Shown: positions 1 through 10,406, counted from the first letter of the stretch. The stretch is 64,000 nucleotides of DNA from Zygnema cylindricum (GCA_037447655.1 JBBHKE010002951.1:1-64000), one strand, 5' to 3'. The notes: generated by a model not told the origin, from the sequence alone. Numbers and translations are program-made.

Positions 1-339
1 TTACTTGACCATTTTCAGTGATTCTTTTTGCTGCGGACTCAAGGGAGTCCAGGCTACACAGAGGTGTAGTCGGTCAAAGTTTTTGTCTGCTATGATGGTG
101 GTATTTCTAAGGGAAAGTCAAATTGGGTGAATGTGTCCAAATCTTATATTCTAACTTTGCATTTTGTGGTGGAATTGAGCACACAGAAAGTCTTATTTCA
201 CAAGGGTGAAGCTATAATGGGTTTGTGATTGTCAAGGGGTCAGTCATTTAGGTTTATATCAACTTGGAGTCGGCACTATCTAGATAAGCTTCTTTTGGAT
301 TTGCTTACCTTGAGGGTCAATGGAGGTCTCAGAGTTTCA
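1..339 (+). repeat. 3' part of a copia LTR (type C), cut by the window edge
   Basis: This segment is the reverse complement of the left part of the LTR at 9229-10406, sharing for example the TTTATATCAACTTGGAGTCG stretch. It ends in CTCAGAGTTTCA, the same LTR terminus as the type A copies. No primer-binding site follows position 339, so it is best read as the 3' LTR, or a solo LTR, of a plus-strand element lying mostly outside the window. Confidence 0.75.
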
Positions 340-1146
340 AAGCGTTCACTCTGGCCTAGCGAGCCCAGGGCGATGATGGATAAATAGTGAAGTCTAAGAG
401 AAGAGAAGACATCTTTTCCTTTGAAAAAATTTGGGAAAATTTTGACTGATCTTGGTCTTGAGCAATTAAAACCAAACTATAGCATTGGCATTTTGGCACT
501 GAAATCTCTTACAAACTAAGTAGAGTTTTAATAGTTAATAGATAGAATTATTAAGAGTGGAGAGTAGTGGAAAACAATTTAAAGGAAGGGTTAAGCCACG
601 AGGGCAAGAGACCAAGCTAATATTATGTGGACAGAAGCTTCTTCTAATTTATAGTTTATCTTTATGTGAGTGCTTTCCAATGTGGATGTGTATTTTCCAA
701 TGTGTGGATTGTGTGGTTTTTATTGGTTATAGTTATGAGATTTTGTGAGAGGTAGGAGATCTTATTAGAACAAGCCCCCCCCCCCACCCCCCCCTTCATG
801 GCGCTCGCTCAGCGCGGATACTGGGGGGGGGGAGGAGAATCCTAAAAAACCCTTAAAAGCCCAAAGAAATTCCGCAAAATTTTCTCTACAATATTATGTA
901 CTGGACCTGGCGCACACCCACCTTGTACCAAATATATCGCGATATAATATGTTGGTCACGGTGCGATATATCGAGGCCTTTGACCAACCAATTATCGATG
1001 TAACGAATATCATACTTATCACAATATGATTTTACCCCATACCCAACATTAGTACAAGGTATACCACAAAAACAAACACGTGGCCAACAGGAGCCATGTG
1101 GATAATTTTTAGGCTCTCTAGCTAGATGAAAGTGAGAAGTGGAGCC
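340..1146. other. Intergenic DNA between LTRs, with a C-run/G-run hairpin
   Basis: No convincing gene. A C-rich run at 775-794 and a G run at 823-834 face each other across about 28 bases and could pair or form four-stranded structures. At 930-1070 there are ATCGATAT-like palindromic words that recall the hAT-like MITEs at 32766 and 37931, but no paired termini could be defined. Confidence 0.5.
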
Positions 1147-2148
1147 TGCATCTCTGTGTCCTCCATTGGACTACAGAAAAGAGGAAGCCTCTACGTAGTA
1201 TTTAACTAACCCACTTTAAGCCACAACAACTGCTGTCCAGGAAGCCAAAGTGATAGTTTGACAGCACCCTTTTGGAGCCTATACTCCTTGGAGTTCGTAG
1301 CAAAAAGAATCATTGAAAACGACCAACCAGTTGATAAGATATAAGCCGGCAAAAATGCCAATTTTATACAAAGCTCTCTTCGAGAGAGGTGACTACCTAC
1401 CAAATTTCCTAAGTCCTAAACCCCTCTTAGAGCCCCTATCTACTGAAGTACCAACCAATCATATGATTGTAAAGTACATAAAGGTACTACGGCTAATGTC
1501 TTTTTGGTACGGCCTGTGTACGACAAGGCCAGTGAATGGATACGTGTCACTTTTCCACTCGTCCGTACATTCCCCGGAATTCCCGCGACGAAATGTCATC
1601 CTTCCACGCAGCGCTAAGTCATGCCACGTCCATAAAAACCAAAGTGACCATTCCGCGATCTCGGCGGTGATATGTGCCGTCGAATTAAATCCGACATTAA
1701 ATGACGATCGTCGAAACAAATGTCCGTTTCATTTGTTTTGTGTGAAATGGCGTCCACACTAAACTTCAACAAGTTCTATGTTCCTTCGTTCAAATTCCAC
1801 TTAATTGATTTCAGTACCATACAATAGTTTAAATAAATATCAAACCCTATATCACCTAACGGATTTCTACAACAAACTAGCTAGAGCGAACTGCTACGCC
1901 GCGCTCTGTCGGTCGGAGGTTCGAGCCCTGTCGGACTCAACCTTTTGTTGAGAGTGACTTAAGTCACTTTTTAGTCCTTTCTATGGAGCTGAGGCAGCCA
2001 TGGCTCTATCGCTCTCTCTCTCCTTCATTGACTACAACAAGTATGGGGGCAAGAGAGTACAGATAGAGGCAGGTTGCCTGCATTTTCTTTACCTAGTTCC
2101 GCTTATATTTTAGACCTAGAAAATACCTAAATACTAGTTATTTCAACA
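1147..2148 (-). repeat. 3' LTR, type B (about 1.0 kb)
   Basis: It starts TGCATCTCTGTG and ends TATTTCAACA in plus orientation, giving TG...CA ends. The left end is the complement of the type B gag-proximal terminus seen at 7790-7814 and 9190-9210. It contains a cluster of GTAC tetramers (about 1448-1530) and an antisense tRNA-like segment (1870-1945). Confidence 0.8.
1870..1945 (+). other. tRNA-like module inside the copia LTR
   Basis: The plus strand, antisense to the element, reads like the second half of a tRNA gene: a D-arm-like AGCTAGAGCG, then GGTTCGAGCCC, which fits the Pol III B-box consensus GGTTCGANNCC. The equivalent place in other LTRs has CAGGATCAAATCCTG flanked by GCCGGC (about 7268-7335, 47850-47930, 53275-53345) or a C-type variant (10140-10205). 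A complete cloverleaf with a normal acceptor stem was not found, so this is not called a tRNA gene. It may be tRNA-derived sequence captured by the LTR. Confidence 0.4.
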
Positions 2149-2165
2149 CTCCCAATATTTTCTAG
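2149..2165 (-). other. Polypurine tract of the chimeric copia
   Basis: On the minus strand CTAGAAAATATTGGGAG lies directly before the 3' LTR terminus TGTTGAAAT. The same position in the second element has an almost identical tract (48137-48153). It is the expected plus-strand primer for reverse transcription. Confidence 0.7.
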
Positions 2166-2578
2166 TCTAACTTTAACTTCAGTTTTAATACACACTTTTC
2201 TCTGCAATATTTTAACTTGGGAGAAGGCACCGGTTTTGTCATTATATCAGCTACCATTTCCCCATTAATTCTATATACAAGATTCACAATCTTATTCTCA
2301 ATTTTTTCTCTTATAAAACTCAATCTTATGTCCATATGCTTAGCCTTAAAATGATGTTTTTGATAAGCTGCAATTGCAACGGCAGCTTGATTATCACAAA
2401 ACACTTCATGCACTCCCTCCTTCATATACTCTAGTTCTTGCAACAAGGCCTTGACCCACATCAACTCTTTCATAGCAGAATAAAAGGCCATGTACTCAGC
2501 CTCCATAGTAGAGTGAGTAACCACCTTTTGTTGCTTACTGCACCAACAGCAAGCACCCTCCCCCAACATACAACACAT
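2162..2578 (-). pseudogene. Copia RNase H domain (element 1)
   Basis: C-terminal RNase H part of the copia polyprotein, which would degrade the RNA strand of the RNA/DNA hybrid in the virus-like particle. Visible motifs are CCWCSKQQK, STMEAEYMA and FCDNQAAV, then KHHFKAKHMDIR with an IREK segment and MTKPVPSPK near the end. This is the canonical copia C-terminus (EAEY catalytic region, DN motif, KHIDIR-like block). The frame is open for about 138 codons but is cut off from the RT part by stops upstream. It diverges clearly from the copy at 48150-48638, as expected for a type B sequence. Confidence 0.85.
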
Positions 2579-2599
2579 ACCCAGAAGTGCATCTTCTCA

Positions 2600-3860
2600 T
2601 AGGAGCGTCCCCATAACTGGCATCACTCCAAGTAGTGATGTTAGTGTGCTCCCCTCCCAAATGCAACCATAACTCTTTGGTTCCAACCTGATATCTCATG
2701 ACTCTCTTGACTGCCTCCTAGTCTCTCTTCCTATGATCATTAAGACTCTTACTGAGTAATTCAACTATTGTCGCTATGTCCGGCCTGGTACAGTTCATAA
2801 AATTGATTAAACTTCATATGACTTGTCTATAAGGAATAGACTTATTAAAATCTCTCTCCTCTAGACTCATCTGATCATCTAAGATCATCACTCCTCTTTC
2901 TACACTCCCATCACTTATCTTTTTCAAGTCCATGCGAGTGGTACAATTGTTAGCATTTTCCATTTGGAATTTCTCAAGCATATTACCTATTGCTTCTTTC
3001 TGAGTAAGTGTGATAATTTTCTTCCCCCTATCTCTCTCCATTTAAATCCCCAAAATATATCTTGCCTCCCCTAAATCCTTCATATCAAATCTGCTTCTAA
3101 GATCTTTCTTTAACTTATTGATCTTTTCCAAAGATTTACTTAACAGAAGCAGATCATCCACATAAATTGCAATAAAAATGGCACCATTCTCATCTTCAAA
3201 CATATAGACAGAATGGTCAGAGTTGATCCTAGTATATCCCAGACCGGTGAGAAACTCATCTAGTTTGTTATTCCACTGTCGAGGAGCCTGCTTCAGTCTA
3301 TATAAAGACTTTATGAGCTAGCAAACTTTGCTCTCTTCACCTTCCTCCATGAACCCCTCGGATTGCCTCATGAAAATTTCTTCATCTAACTCACTATTAA
3401 AAAAGCAGTCTGAATGTCCAAATGGTGTATTTCCATGTCTTCCGCTGCTGCCAGACTGAGGAGAATCCTTACTGATGGGAACCGAACAACTGGAGTAAAG
3501 GTCTCCTCATAGTCAATCCCCTCCTTTTAGGTGAACCCATTGCCTACCAATCAAGCCTTATATCTCTCAATGGTATTATCTGAGTTTAGTTTTAGTTTAA
3601 ACACCCATTTACACCCAATAAGTTTTTTGTTTAGAGGACAATCCGCTAGTTCCCAAGTATTTGCTTCTATGATGGAGGCCATCTTATCATTTATGGCTCT
3701 AATCTATCTTTCTTTATCTTGACTATTCACTGCCTCTCAGTAAGACTAAGGCTCATCTAGGTAAGATAGCTTAGTTACCTTATGAGCGGCCTGTTTTTCC
3801 TATAACTTTTTGCAGCTGTTTCTCCCTCCCTCAAACTCCAAAGCTGGAATGGATGGAAGT
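2600..3860 (-). pseudogene. Copia reverse transcriptase domain (element 1)
   Basis: Reverse transcriptase of the copia polyprotein. On the minus strand the catalytic YVDD box reads AIYVDDLLLLS at about 3150-3185, and downstream an open piece (2814-3041) carries the thumb-side sequence EKFQMENANNCTTRMDL. The downstream NFINCTRPDIATIV-type block is near 2755-2815. The frame is broken by several stops and by at least one frameshift. The catalytic box survives although the ORF does not. The homologous region of the second element is 48640-49660. Confidence 0.75.
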
Positions 3861-5833
3861 CTTAGATTTCTCCTCACTGTCTCATCGGCTTCGTTGTCCA
3901 TGGAAGCCAGTTCAGGTCCCGCTTCTTATATCTCCTCAAAGTCCATAGGAGTATGTGAGGTTTCCGGTTAGTCTTCTGTATCTCGGATCTCCCCTAAGTC
4001 TGCAATCACGGTTTCACTCATGTCATTTTCGGGAAAGACCTAGTTCTCTTCACTTTCGAACTCAAATCTGATTCTTATCTTCTTTGTATATTTGAAGGGG
4101 TCAAATCACTTTACTTCATCCATGACAACTAGGTGTTTGACCAGAATGTTATCTTTCTTTGCTAAGTCATAGACTCTATACCCTCTAACATCCTCATCCT
4201 ATCCCACAAAGTATACAAATTTTCCCTTAGCATCTAGTTTCTAGTTTTTCCTATCCGTGTCAAGACTGTAAACTTGGCTACCGAACACTTTAAGATGTGA
4301 GATATTTTGTTTCCTTCCAACCCATCTTTCATAAGGTGTCACTCCCTTTACAGCTGAGGTAAGGACTCTATTCTTTAGCTAGTTGGCACAGTTCATTGCC
4401 TCTGCCCAAAATATCTTTTCTATTTTCTCGTCGACCAACATACTGCATGCACTATCTTTTAGTGTTCGATTCAACCTCTCAGCTACCCCATTTTGTTTCG
4501 AGTTTTATGGTACTGTTTTCTGGTGCTCCATTCCCTCATCTCTTAGATATTCCTCAAACTGGTTAGAGGTTTATTCTCCCCCAATACCACTCCTTATTCT
4601 CTTAATGGGGGTTTCATGCAACTTCTCACTCTGGGCTTTATATTCATTGAATTTAGTTGATGTTTCATACTTTGTTATAAGGAAATACACTCTAGAGTAT
4701 CTAGACCAGTCATCAATTATTGTTAACATAAACCTCTTTCCTCCAACCGAAGGTACTTTTGCATGTCCCCAAATATCTGTGTGGACGAAATCTAAAACTT
4801 TCTCACCTCTATATGTGGCCGCTTTGAGAAAGAGAAGTCTGTAAGCCATACCTAGAGCATAGCCACTACAATCATCCATCATTACATTATCCCCAAACTG
4901 AATGCCTTCCACTACCCCGAGATTTTTCATTTCCCTCAACCAATCAAAATGCACATGCCCCAACCGCTTTTGACAAATCATCAACTTAGGAACACCAACA
5001 TAGTAAGCATTCTTCTTTTCATTACTTAAGTTAAGCCTAAACATTCCTTTGCTACCCTTATCTACCGTGAAGTAAATTTCATCCCAATACTTAGCTCTAA
5101 AGACTCCCTTTCTAGTGAAGCTATTAAACTCCTTGTCATCTAACACTAGCGTAGAGACAAGATTTTTACTCAATTGAGGAATGTAGAGTATCTCTGAGAA
5201 TGTAACTATAGAAGTCTTACCCTCCACTAAGACTTTCAGATCTAGTGACCCCACTGGATCTGTAGTAACCACTCTCCCATCCCCATACTCTATCTCTACA
5301 GTAAGGATTTTTCTTAGCTTAGTGAAGAGTTCCTTATCACGGCACATATGCATCGATGCACCTAACTCAATGATCCACCCTTCTTGTGGAGCTTCCCGAA
5401 TTGCTCCAAGGGCAAACTTTTGTCTCCGAGGGATCTCCTTCTCCTCCAGACTCTCGTCAACAAGAAGCTCCCTATCCTTGTCAAAAGACTCATCCTCGGT
5501 TTCTCCTGTCACTTTTGTGACCACAAGTGCCTTTTTCTTCCCTCCGCAAGAACTCCCTCCACGGTTCTCTTGGAGCCTCAGCTCTGACATCTTGACAAAA
5601 TGTGCTTTGAAGTGTCCCGACTTTTTGCAAAAATGATAAAGACCCTTTGGGGGCCTCGGTCCTCCAGAATTATCTCTTTCCCCTTTGTATGGTTTCTTCG
5701 GGTCCTTCCCCCATGGGTCCCCTCCTACTGCTAGAGCTTGAATGCTCTTTCCTCCTCTCCTAATCTCCATTGTGTTTTCCTGCACAAGTATCATCCGGAC
5801 CACTTTGTTCCATTTCCATGAACTATCATGCAT
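3861..5833 (-). pseudogene. Copia gag C-terminus, protease and integrase (element 1)
   Basis: The best preserved stretch of element 1, open for 420 codons from 5833 to 4571 and then continuing in broken frames to about 3900. Near residues 65-80 is the gag zinc knuckle, reading YHFCKKSGHFKAHF, with the first and last cysteines of CX2CX4HX4C replaced. Near residue 155 the protease motif reads IIELGAS, so the catalytic Asp of D-S/T-G is lost. From about residue 290 follows integrase: the H...H part (RLGHVHFD), a CSGYA segment, then DFVHTDIWG with the first catalytic Asp and IIDDWSRYSRVYF. Integrase would insert the cDNA. The zinc-knuckle and protease changes show this copy could not mature a particle by itself. 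Confidence 0.85.
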
Positions 5834-5859
5834 TTCCTTTACTCAGTACACTATATTCT

Positions 5860-6511
5860 CTACTCATGTGGTAACTTCATGATAAGAGTGTTAACTTTCA
5901 TTTTCATTGTACTTGTCCACGCGGCACTTTCCATCTCTATATACAAATAAGAACGATCATTACAGTAATCTAACATCTTTCCTCCTTTGTAAGTGTAACT
6001 CACTAGCTTTTGCTCAACCAACTGGAGCTCCTGAATAGTTCTAGCTCTATGGATCTCCACCAAACTCACCCACAACTCCTCAGCCTTGTAAATGTGAAGA
6101 TGAGGGGTGGCCAAAGCTTGAGTGAGGTGCCTCAGAATGAAGTTATTGGCAGCCATGTTTACATCCTCCCACATTTGAGTATCGTTCTCCGCGGTTTTCA
6201 CGGTCGCCGCTCCCGGTACTGTGGCAATAGGAGTGTGTGGTCGCCTCCTTCTCTTTTCCTTTGTCCACCACCTCTCCTTCTTTTGTTTCCTCCGTTGAAG
6301 GTGGATCCTCTTTCCTGGTGAATCTGCTTCCTCCAAACCCTGGAGGAATTCCAAGACTTGATGGACGCCCTAACCGTCCACTCACTATCCCCCAAAACCT
6401 TTTTTCGCATAGAGCTCTTATCATCATACTTTCCCAGTATATGAAGGCACTTCCAATAAAGATTGGAACCTTAGAGGGTGGGCCCATAACCTGAAACTCT
6501 GAGACCTCCAT
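5860..6511 (-). pseudogene. Copia gag, start codon inside the LTR; A/B chimera
   Basis: The gag ATG is at 6511-6509, inside the last 20 bases of the 5' LTR, and the coding sequence runs through the primer-binding site (MEVSEFQVMGPPSK). The N-terminal part (FIYWESMMIRALCEKR..GIVSGRLGRP) matches the other type A copy. After about 6240 the sequence, now in another frame, matches type B gag: ENDTQMWEDVNMAANNFILR and ATPHLHIYKAEELW. The junction coincides with the frameshift. Gag would form the virus-like particle shell. This is a recombinant and broken gag. Confidence 0.8.
6477..6491 (-). other. Primer-binding site complementary to an internal part of initiator tRNA-Met
   Basis: Directly after the LTR end (CA) the minus strand reads GGTTATGGGCCCACC. 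It is the exact 15-nt complement of the anticodon-side segment GGUGGGCCCAUAACC of plant initiator tRNA-Met as I recall that tRNA, not of its 3' CCA end. Drosophila copia is known to use the same internal tRNA region (half-tRNA priming). Confidence 0.75.
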
Positions 6512-7547
6512 AATTCCTCAGAGTGGATAGCTTCCAATAAGCCTCTAGGATAACCCTGACCCCTTTGTGTTTCAGCAAAAATAACTCCCACCCTGGCAGA
6601 CAATAACTCTGACCAACTTCACCCCTGTGAAGACAAGACTCCCCTGAGTCGATAGCAAAAAGAATCTCTGAATTTTCTCCCCTTAGCAGTAAATTATGGA
6701 GGGTCAAAGTTGACCTTTTGTACAGAAGCTTTCTGGGAGAGAGGGTCCTATCTCCTAATTTTTCTAAGTCCTATCTCTCTCACAGACTCTATCTACTGAT
6801 GTACGGAGCCAATCAGAATGCAGCTTCGTACATAAAAGTACAGCTGTCGGTGTACTTTCTGTACGAACATCGTACGACATGGCCTAAATGTCGATACGTG
6901 GTATGTCCGGATTCGTTCCCGTAATCCTCGGAGATGCCGCAATCCAATCTAATTCTGCCACGTGTCATCCGATGTGGCGATGTCCACAAACCGCCGAAAT
7001 TCTCTTCCGCGATCTCGGCGTTAATTCCGGCTGTCTGATTAAATTCATATTTAATCGTAGCCGTAATAAATACATGTGTGATATTCTTTTCTATAAAGAA
7101 ACAAATGCGCGGTATTGATTTCTTATCCGTACCGCTATCCGTACTTATACAATTATGGATCTATGTCTCCCGTAATTAGTTATAGTTAAATGAATTTTCC
7201 TACTCAATAACATTTAATTAAATATCATACCCTATATTACGTAACATTCGATGAAGACTTAACGGCTAAGGCTACCGTCTACCAGCTGCCTGCCGGCCGG
7301 TAGGTACAAGGATCAAATCCTGTAGCCGGCACCATATCTTTTTAGTGAATAAACCCCTAACTAATATATAATCCCGTAAAATTGTGGTTAGCCTAGGTAG
7401 CCATGGCTCTAGCTCCCTCTCCAATTTCTCAGTGACTGCGACAAGTTTGAGAGTTGGAGAGAGAAGTTAGAGGTAGACTGCCTCGGCTTCTTTGTATATT
7501 TCTATTTATACCTAGAAAATACTTTAAATGGATCATTAATTTCTACA
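6492..7547 (-). repeat. 5' LTR, type A (about 1.06 kb)
   Basis: It runs from TGAAACTCTGAG to ATTTCTACA in plus orientation and is close in sequence and length to both LTRs of element 2 (47082-48136, 52501-53552). It carries six GTAC tetramers in 6801-6875, a CACGTG G-box at 6960-6966 and the tRNA-like hairpin near 7300-7335. Confidence 0.88.
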
Positions 7548-7814
7548 TTAGTGAATTCTGGGAAAAACATTTAGCTCTCCCTTTGAGGGTTTGTAAAAAT
7601 AGCCATCTTTGCCACCCCATAACTTATCGGCTGGTTGGCTGTTTTCAGTGATTCTTTTTGCTACCGACTCAGAGGTGTCTAGGCTGCATGAGGATGCAGA
7701 CGGATTGTCGGTTTGCTTTATTGGGCAGCAGTGGTTGTGGCTTCAAGTGGGTTAGCTAAAAGCTATCTAGAGGCTTCTTAAATTATGTAGTCCAATGGAG
7801 GACACAGATATGCA
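7548..7814 (+). repeat. Truncated 5' LTR, type B, plus orientation
   Basis: Matches the last ~265 bases of the full type B LTR at 8244-9210, for example CTCTCCCTTTGAG and CATAACTTATCGGCT. It ends in GATATGCA followed by a primer-binding-site-like AGTTATAGGCCCACC. Its 5' portion was replaced by, or lost at, the junction with the type A LTR at 7547. Confidence 0.75.
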
Positions 7815-8243
7815 AGTTATAGGCCCACCCTCTAAGTTGCCCACCTTCAATGAATATGAGTTCATCTATTGGGAAGCCATGATGATGAGGGCTTTGTGCA
7901 AAAAACGTTACTGGGGTATTGTCACTGGACAAGTGAAACGTCCACCTTCGAGAACTCCACCAAGATTTGGAGGAGTAAGGTTTCCTACAGCAACGACTAC
8001 TTCAGCAGAGGAGGCACATGATGGGGACAGCAGTGTTTCAGAAAAGGGGAAAGGGAAGGAGACACCCCTCACTCCTATTGCTACGGCACCGAGAGCGGCG
8101 GCCGTGAAGACCGTGGAGAACGATACTTAAATGTGGGAAGACGTAAACATAGCTGCCAAGAACTTCATTCTAAGGCACCTCACTCAAGCTTTGGCCACTC
8201 CTCACCTTCACATTTACAAGGCCGAGGAGTTGTGGGTGTGTTT
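7795..8243 (+). pseudogene. Copia gag N-terminus, type B
   Basis: N-terminal part of a copia capsid protein. The ATG at 7795 is inside the LTR terminus (MEDTDMQVIGPPSK), as in type A elements. It continues with YWEAMMMRALCKKRYWGIV and a low-complexity Ser/Glu/Lys linker. At 8128-8130 a TAA stop stands where related copies have Gln (ENDTQMWEDVN). After the stop the same frame carries AAKNFILRHLTQALATPH and YKAEELWVCFVEI. Coding then runs straight into the next LTR at 8244 within shared TTGAAATT, so everything from mid-gag to RNase H is missing. This is a deletion derivative. Confidence 0.8.
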
Positions 8244-9210
8244 TGTTGAAATTATTAGTTTTATATGGTATTTTCTAGGTCTAAATTTTGTACAAATAGA
8301 AGAAGGAAAAAGGCAGACGGCTTGTCTCCACCTCCTCCCTCTACCCACCATACTTGTTGTAATCACTGATGGATAGAGAGGGTGGCTGAGCCATGGCTGT
8401 CCTAGCTTTAGCAGACAGGGCTAAAAGGTGACTTATGTCACTCTTAACAAAAGGTTGAGTCCGGCAATACTCTAACCTCCGACCGGCAGAGCGCGGCTTA
8501 GCTGTTTGGTCTAGCCAGTCTGTCGTAGAAGTCCGTTAGGATACATTAGGCTTGATATATAATTAAAAAGTGTAACGACCATGAATTCGATTAACGAAAT
8601 GACGAACGAAGGAACATAGAACCAAGTATTATATAGTGCGAACATTATCTCGCACGAAAACAAATGAATAGGACATTTGTTTTGACGACAGACATTTAAT
8701 GTCGGATTTAATCCGACGGTGTATATCACTACCGAGATTGCGGAATGGTCACTTTGGCGTTTATGGACGTGGCATGACGTGGCGCCACGCGGAGGGATGA
8801 GAAAGAATTTCGGTGAACATACGGACAAGCTAAAAGTGGACACGCGTCCACTTAAAAGCGTTGGCGTACATAGGCCGTACATAAAGTACATCAACATAGT
8901 ACTTTTTATGTACCCTACATTGATCTGATTAGTTCGTACTTCAATAGATAGGAGTTGTGAGAGGGATTTAGGACTTAAAGAATTTGGTATATAGGTACCT
9001 CTCTCCCTTTGAGAGTTTGTATAAACTTGGCATTTTTGCCGACTCATAACTTATCGGCTAGTTGGCCGTTTTTAGTGATCCTTTTTGCTACAGACTCAGG
9101 GGAGTCCAAGCTGCACAGGGGAGCAGTCAAATTGTCAGTTTGCCTTCTTAGACAGCAGTGGTCTAGAGGCTTCTTGTATTCTGTAGTCCAATGGAGGACA
9201 CAGAATTGCA
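8244..9210 (+). repeat. Full LTR, type B, plus orientation
   Basis: Begins TGTTGAAATTATTAG and ends CAGAATTGCA; length 967. It is the inverted counterpart of the LTR at 1147-2148. It is followed by GGTTATAGGCACACC, a degenerate copy of the internal-tRNA primer-binding site (9211-9225), so this LTR is in the 5' position relative to what once followed. Confidence 0.82.
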
Positions 9211-9228
9211 GGTTATAGGCACACCCTC

Positions 9229-10406
9229 TAAAACTATGTGTGCTCCATTGCCCACAAAAATTGCAGATCTAAAAGAAGCTTATCTAGATATTGCCGACTC
9301 CAAGTTGATATAAACCCAAATGACTGACCCCTTGACAATCACAAAACCATTAAAGCTTCACCCCTGTGAAATAAGATTTTCTGTGTGCTCAGTTCCACCA
9401 AAGAATGCAAAGTTTGAAAATGAGTTTTGGACTCATTCACCCACTTTGACTTTCCCTTAGAAATACAGCCACCCTGGCAGGCAAAAACTCTAACCGACTA
9501 CACCCTTGTGTAGCCTGGACTCCCTTGAGTCCGTAGCAAAAAGAATCACTGAAAATGGTTAAGTAAATTGATAGTTATGACTGGCCAAATTTTGCCATTT
9601 ATACAAGGTGCTCTCTAGGAGAGGCAACTACCTGCCCAAAATTTTCTAAGTCCTATTCCCCCTCTAAAACTCTATCTAATAAAGTACGGCACCAATCAAA
9701 TTAGTGTGTCGTACAGAAAAGTACAGGTGCCGGTGTACTTTCTGTACGACCATTGTACGACATGGCCAAAATGTCGACACGTGTCAAATCAGGAATAGTT
9801 CATGTAATCTCCGAAATTCCCGTAATCCAATGTTATCACGCCACGTGTCATCTAACGTGGCATGAACCGTAAAACGCCAAAAGTACCTTTTCCGTGATCG
9901 CGGCGCCTATCGCGGCCGTCCGATCAAAACCGGCTATAATCCTAGCCGCAGAAATTCGACGCGCGGTATTTGTTTCGCTATCGAAACAAATGCGCGGTAT
10001 CCGTTCCGTCCCCATACCGTACTCCGTACTAAATCAAACTGTATCCATGCACTAAGTATCTATTCGCCGTTAAACGAATTAATCTACATGTTACGATTTA
10101 TATATTTATCGAACCCTATATTTCGTAATATGTGTCCTAGACTTAACGGTTAGAGCTAACGGCTATTGTAACTTGACTGATGGCAGGTACCAGGATCAAT
10201 TCTTGGGTCCGTCAACTAACTTTTGGTAAATCTATCTAATCCACCCCTTGTCTTCTCTAGTGAGCTGAGGCAGCCATGGCTCTAGCTCCCTATCAAGTCA
10301 AGCCTTCAGTGACTACAACAAGTGTGGGGGCTTGGAGAAGGGAGTCAGGGACAGACTGCCTTTGCTTTTTTTCTATAAAGACCTAGAAAATACTCAAATA
10401 TCAACA
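9229..10406 (-). repeat. LTR, type C (about 1.18 kb)
   Basis: The left terminus is degenerate (TAAAACTATG for TGAAACTCTG) and the right terminus is ATATCAACA. Its left part matches 1-339 in reverse complement. It holds six GTAC tetramers (9684-9758), a CACGTG with a flanking inverted repeat (near 9841-9865) and the tRNA-like module at 10140-10205. It abuts the primer-binding remnant of the oppositely oriented type B LTR. No matching target-site duplication is seen. Confidence 0.75.

Larger units (their letters stand above)
1147..7547 (-). mobile_element. Chimeric Ty1/copia retrotransposon (5' LTR type A, 3' LTR type B)
   Basis: The order on the minus strand is LTR 7547-6492, primer-binding site 6491-6477, gag, protease, integrase, reverse transcriptase, RNase H, polypurine tract, LTR 2148-1147. 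The integrase-before-RT order defines copia. The first ~90 gag codons and the 5' LTR match the type A element at 47082-53552. From about 6226-6245 downward the gag matches type B (compare 7795-8243), and the 3' LTR is type B. The flanking 5-mers (gagcc at left, ttagt at right) do not match, so there is no target-site duplication. Many stops and frameshifts make it non-autonomous. Confidence 0.85.

Noticed and set aside
4383-4844. 153-codon plus-strand ORF
   Set aside because: Antisense shadow of the copia integrase domain.
7268-7335. Functional tRNA gene
   Set aside because: T-arm-like hairpin only; no complete acceptor stem or clear anticodon arm, and it is repeated in every LTR.
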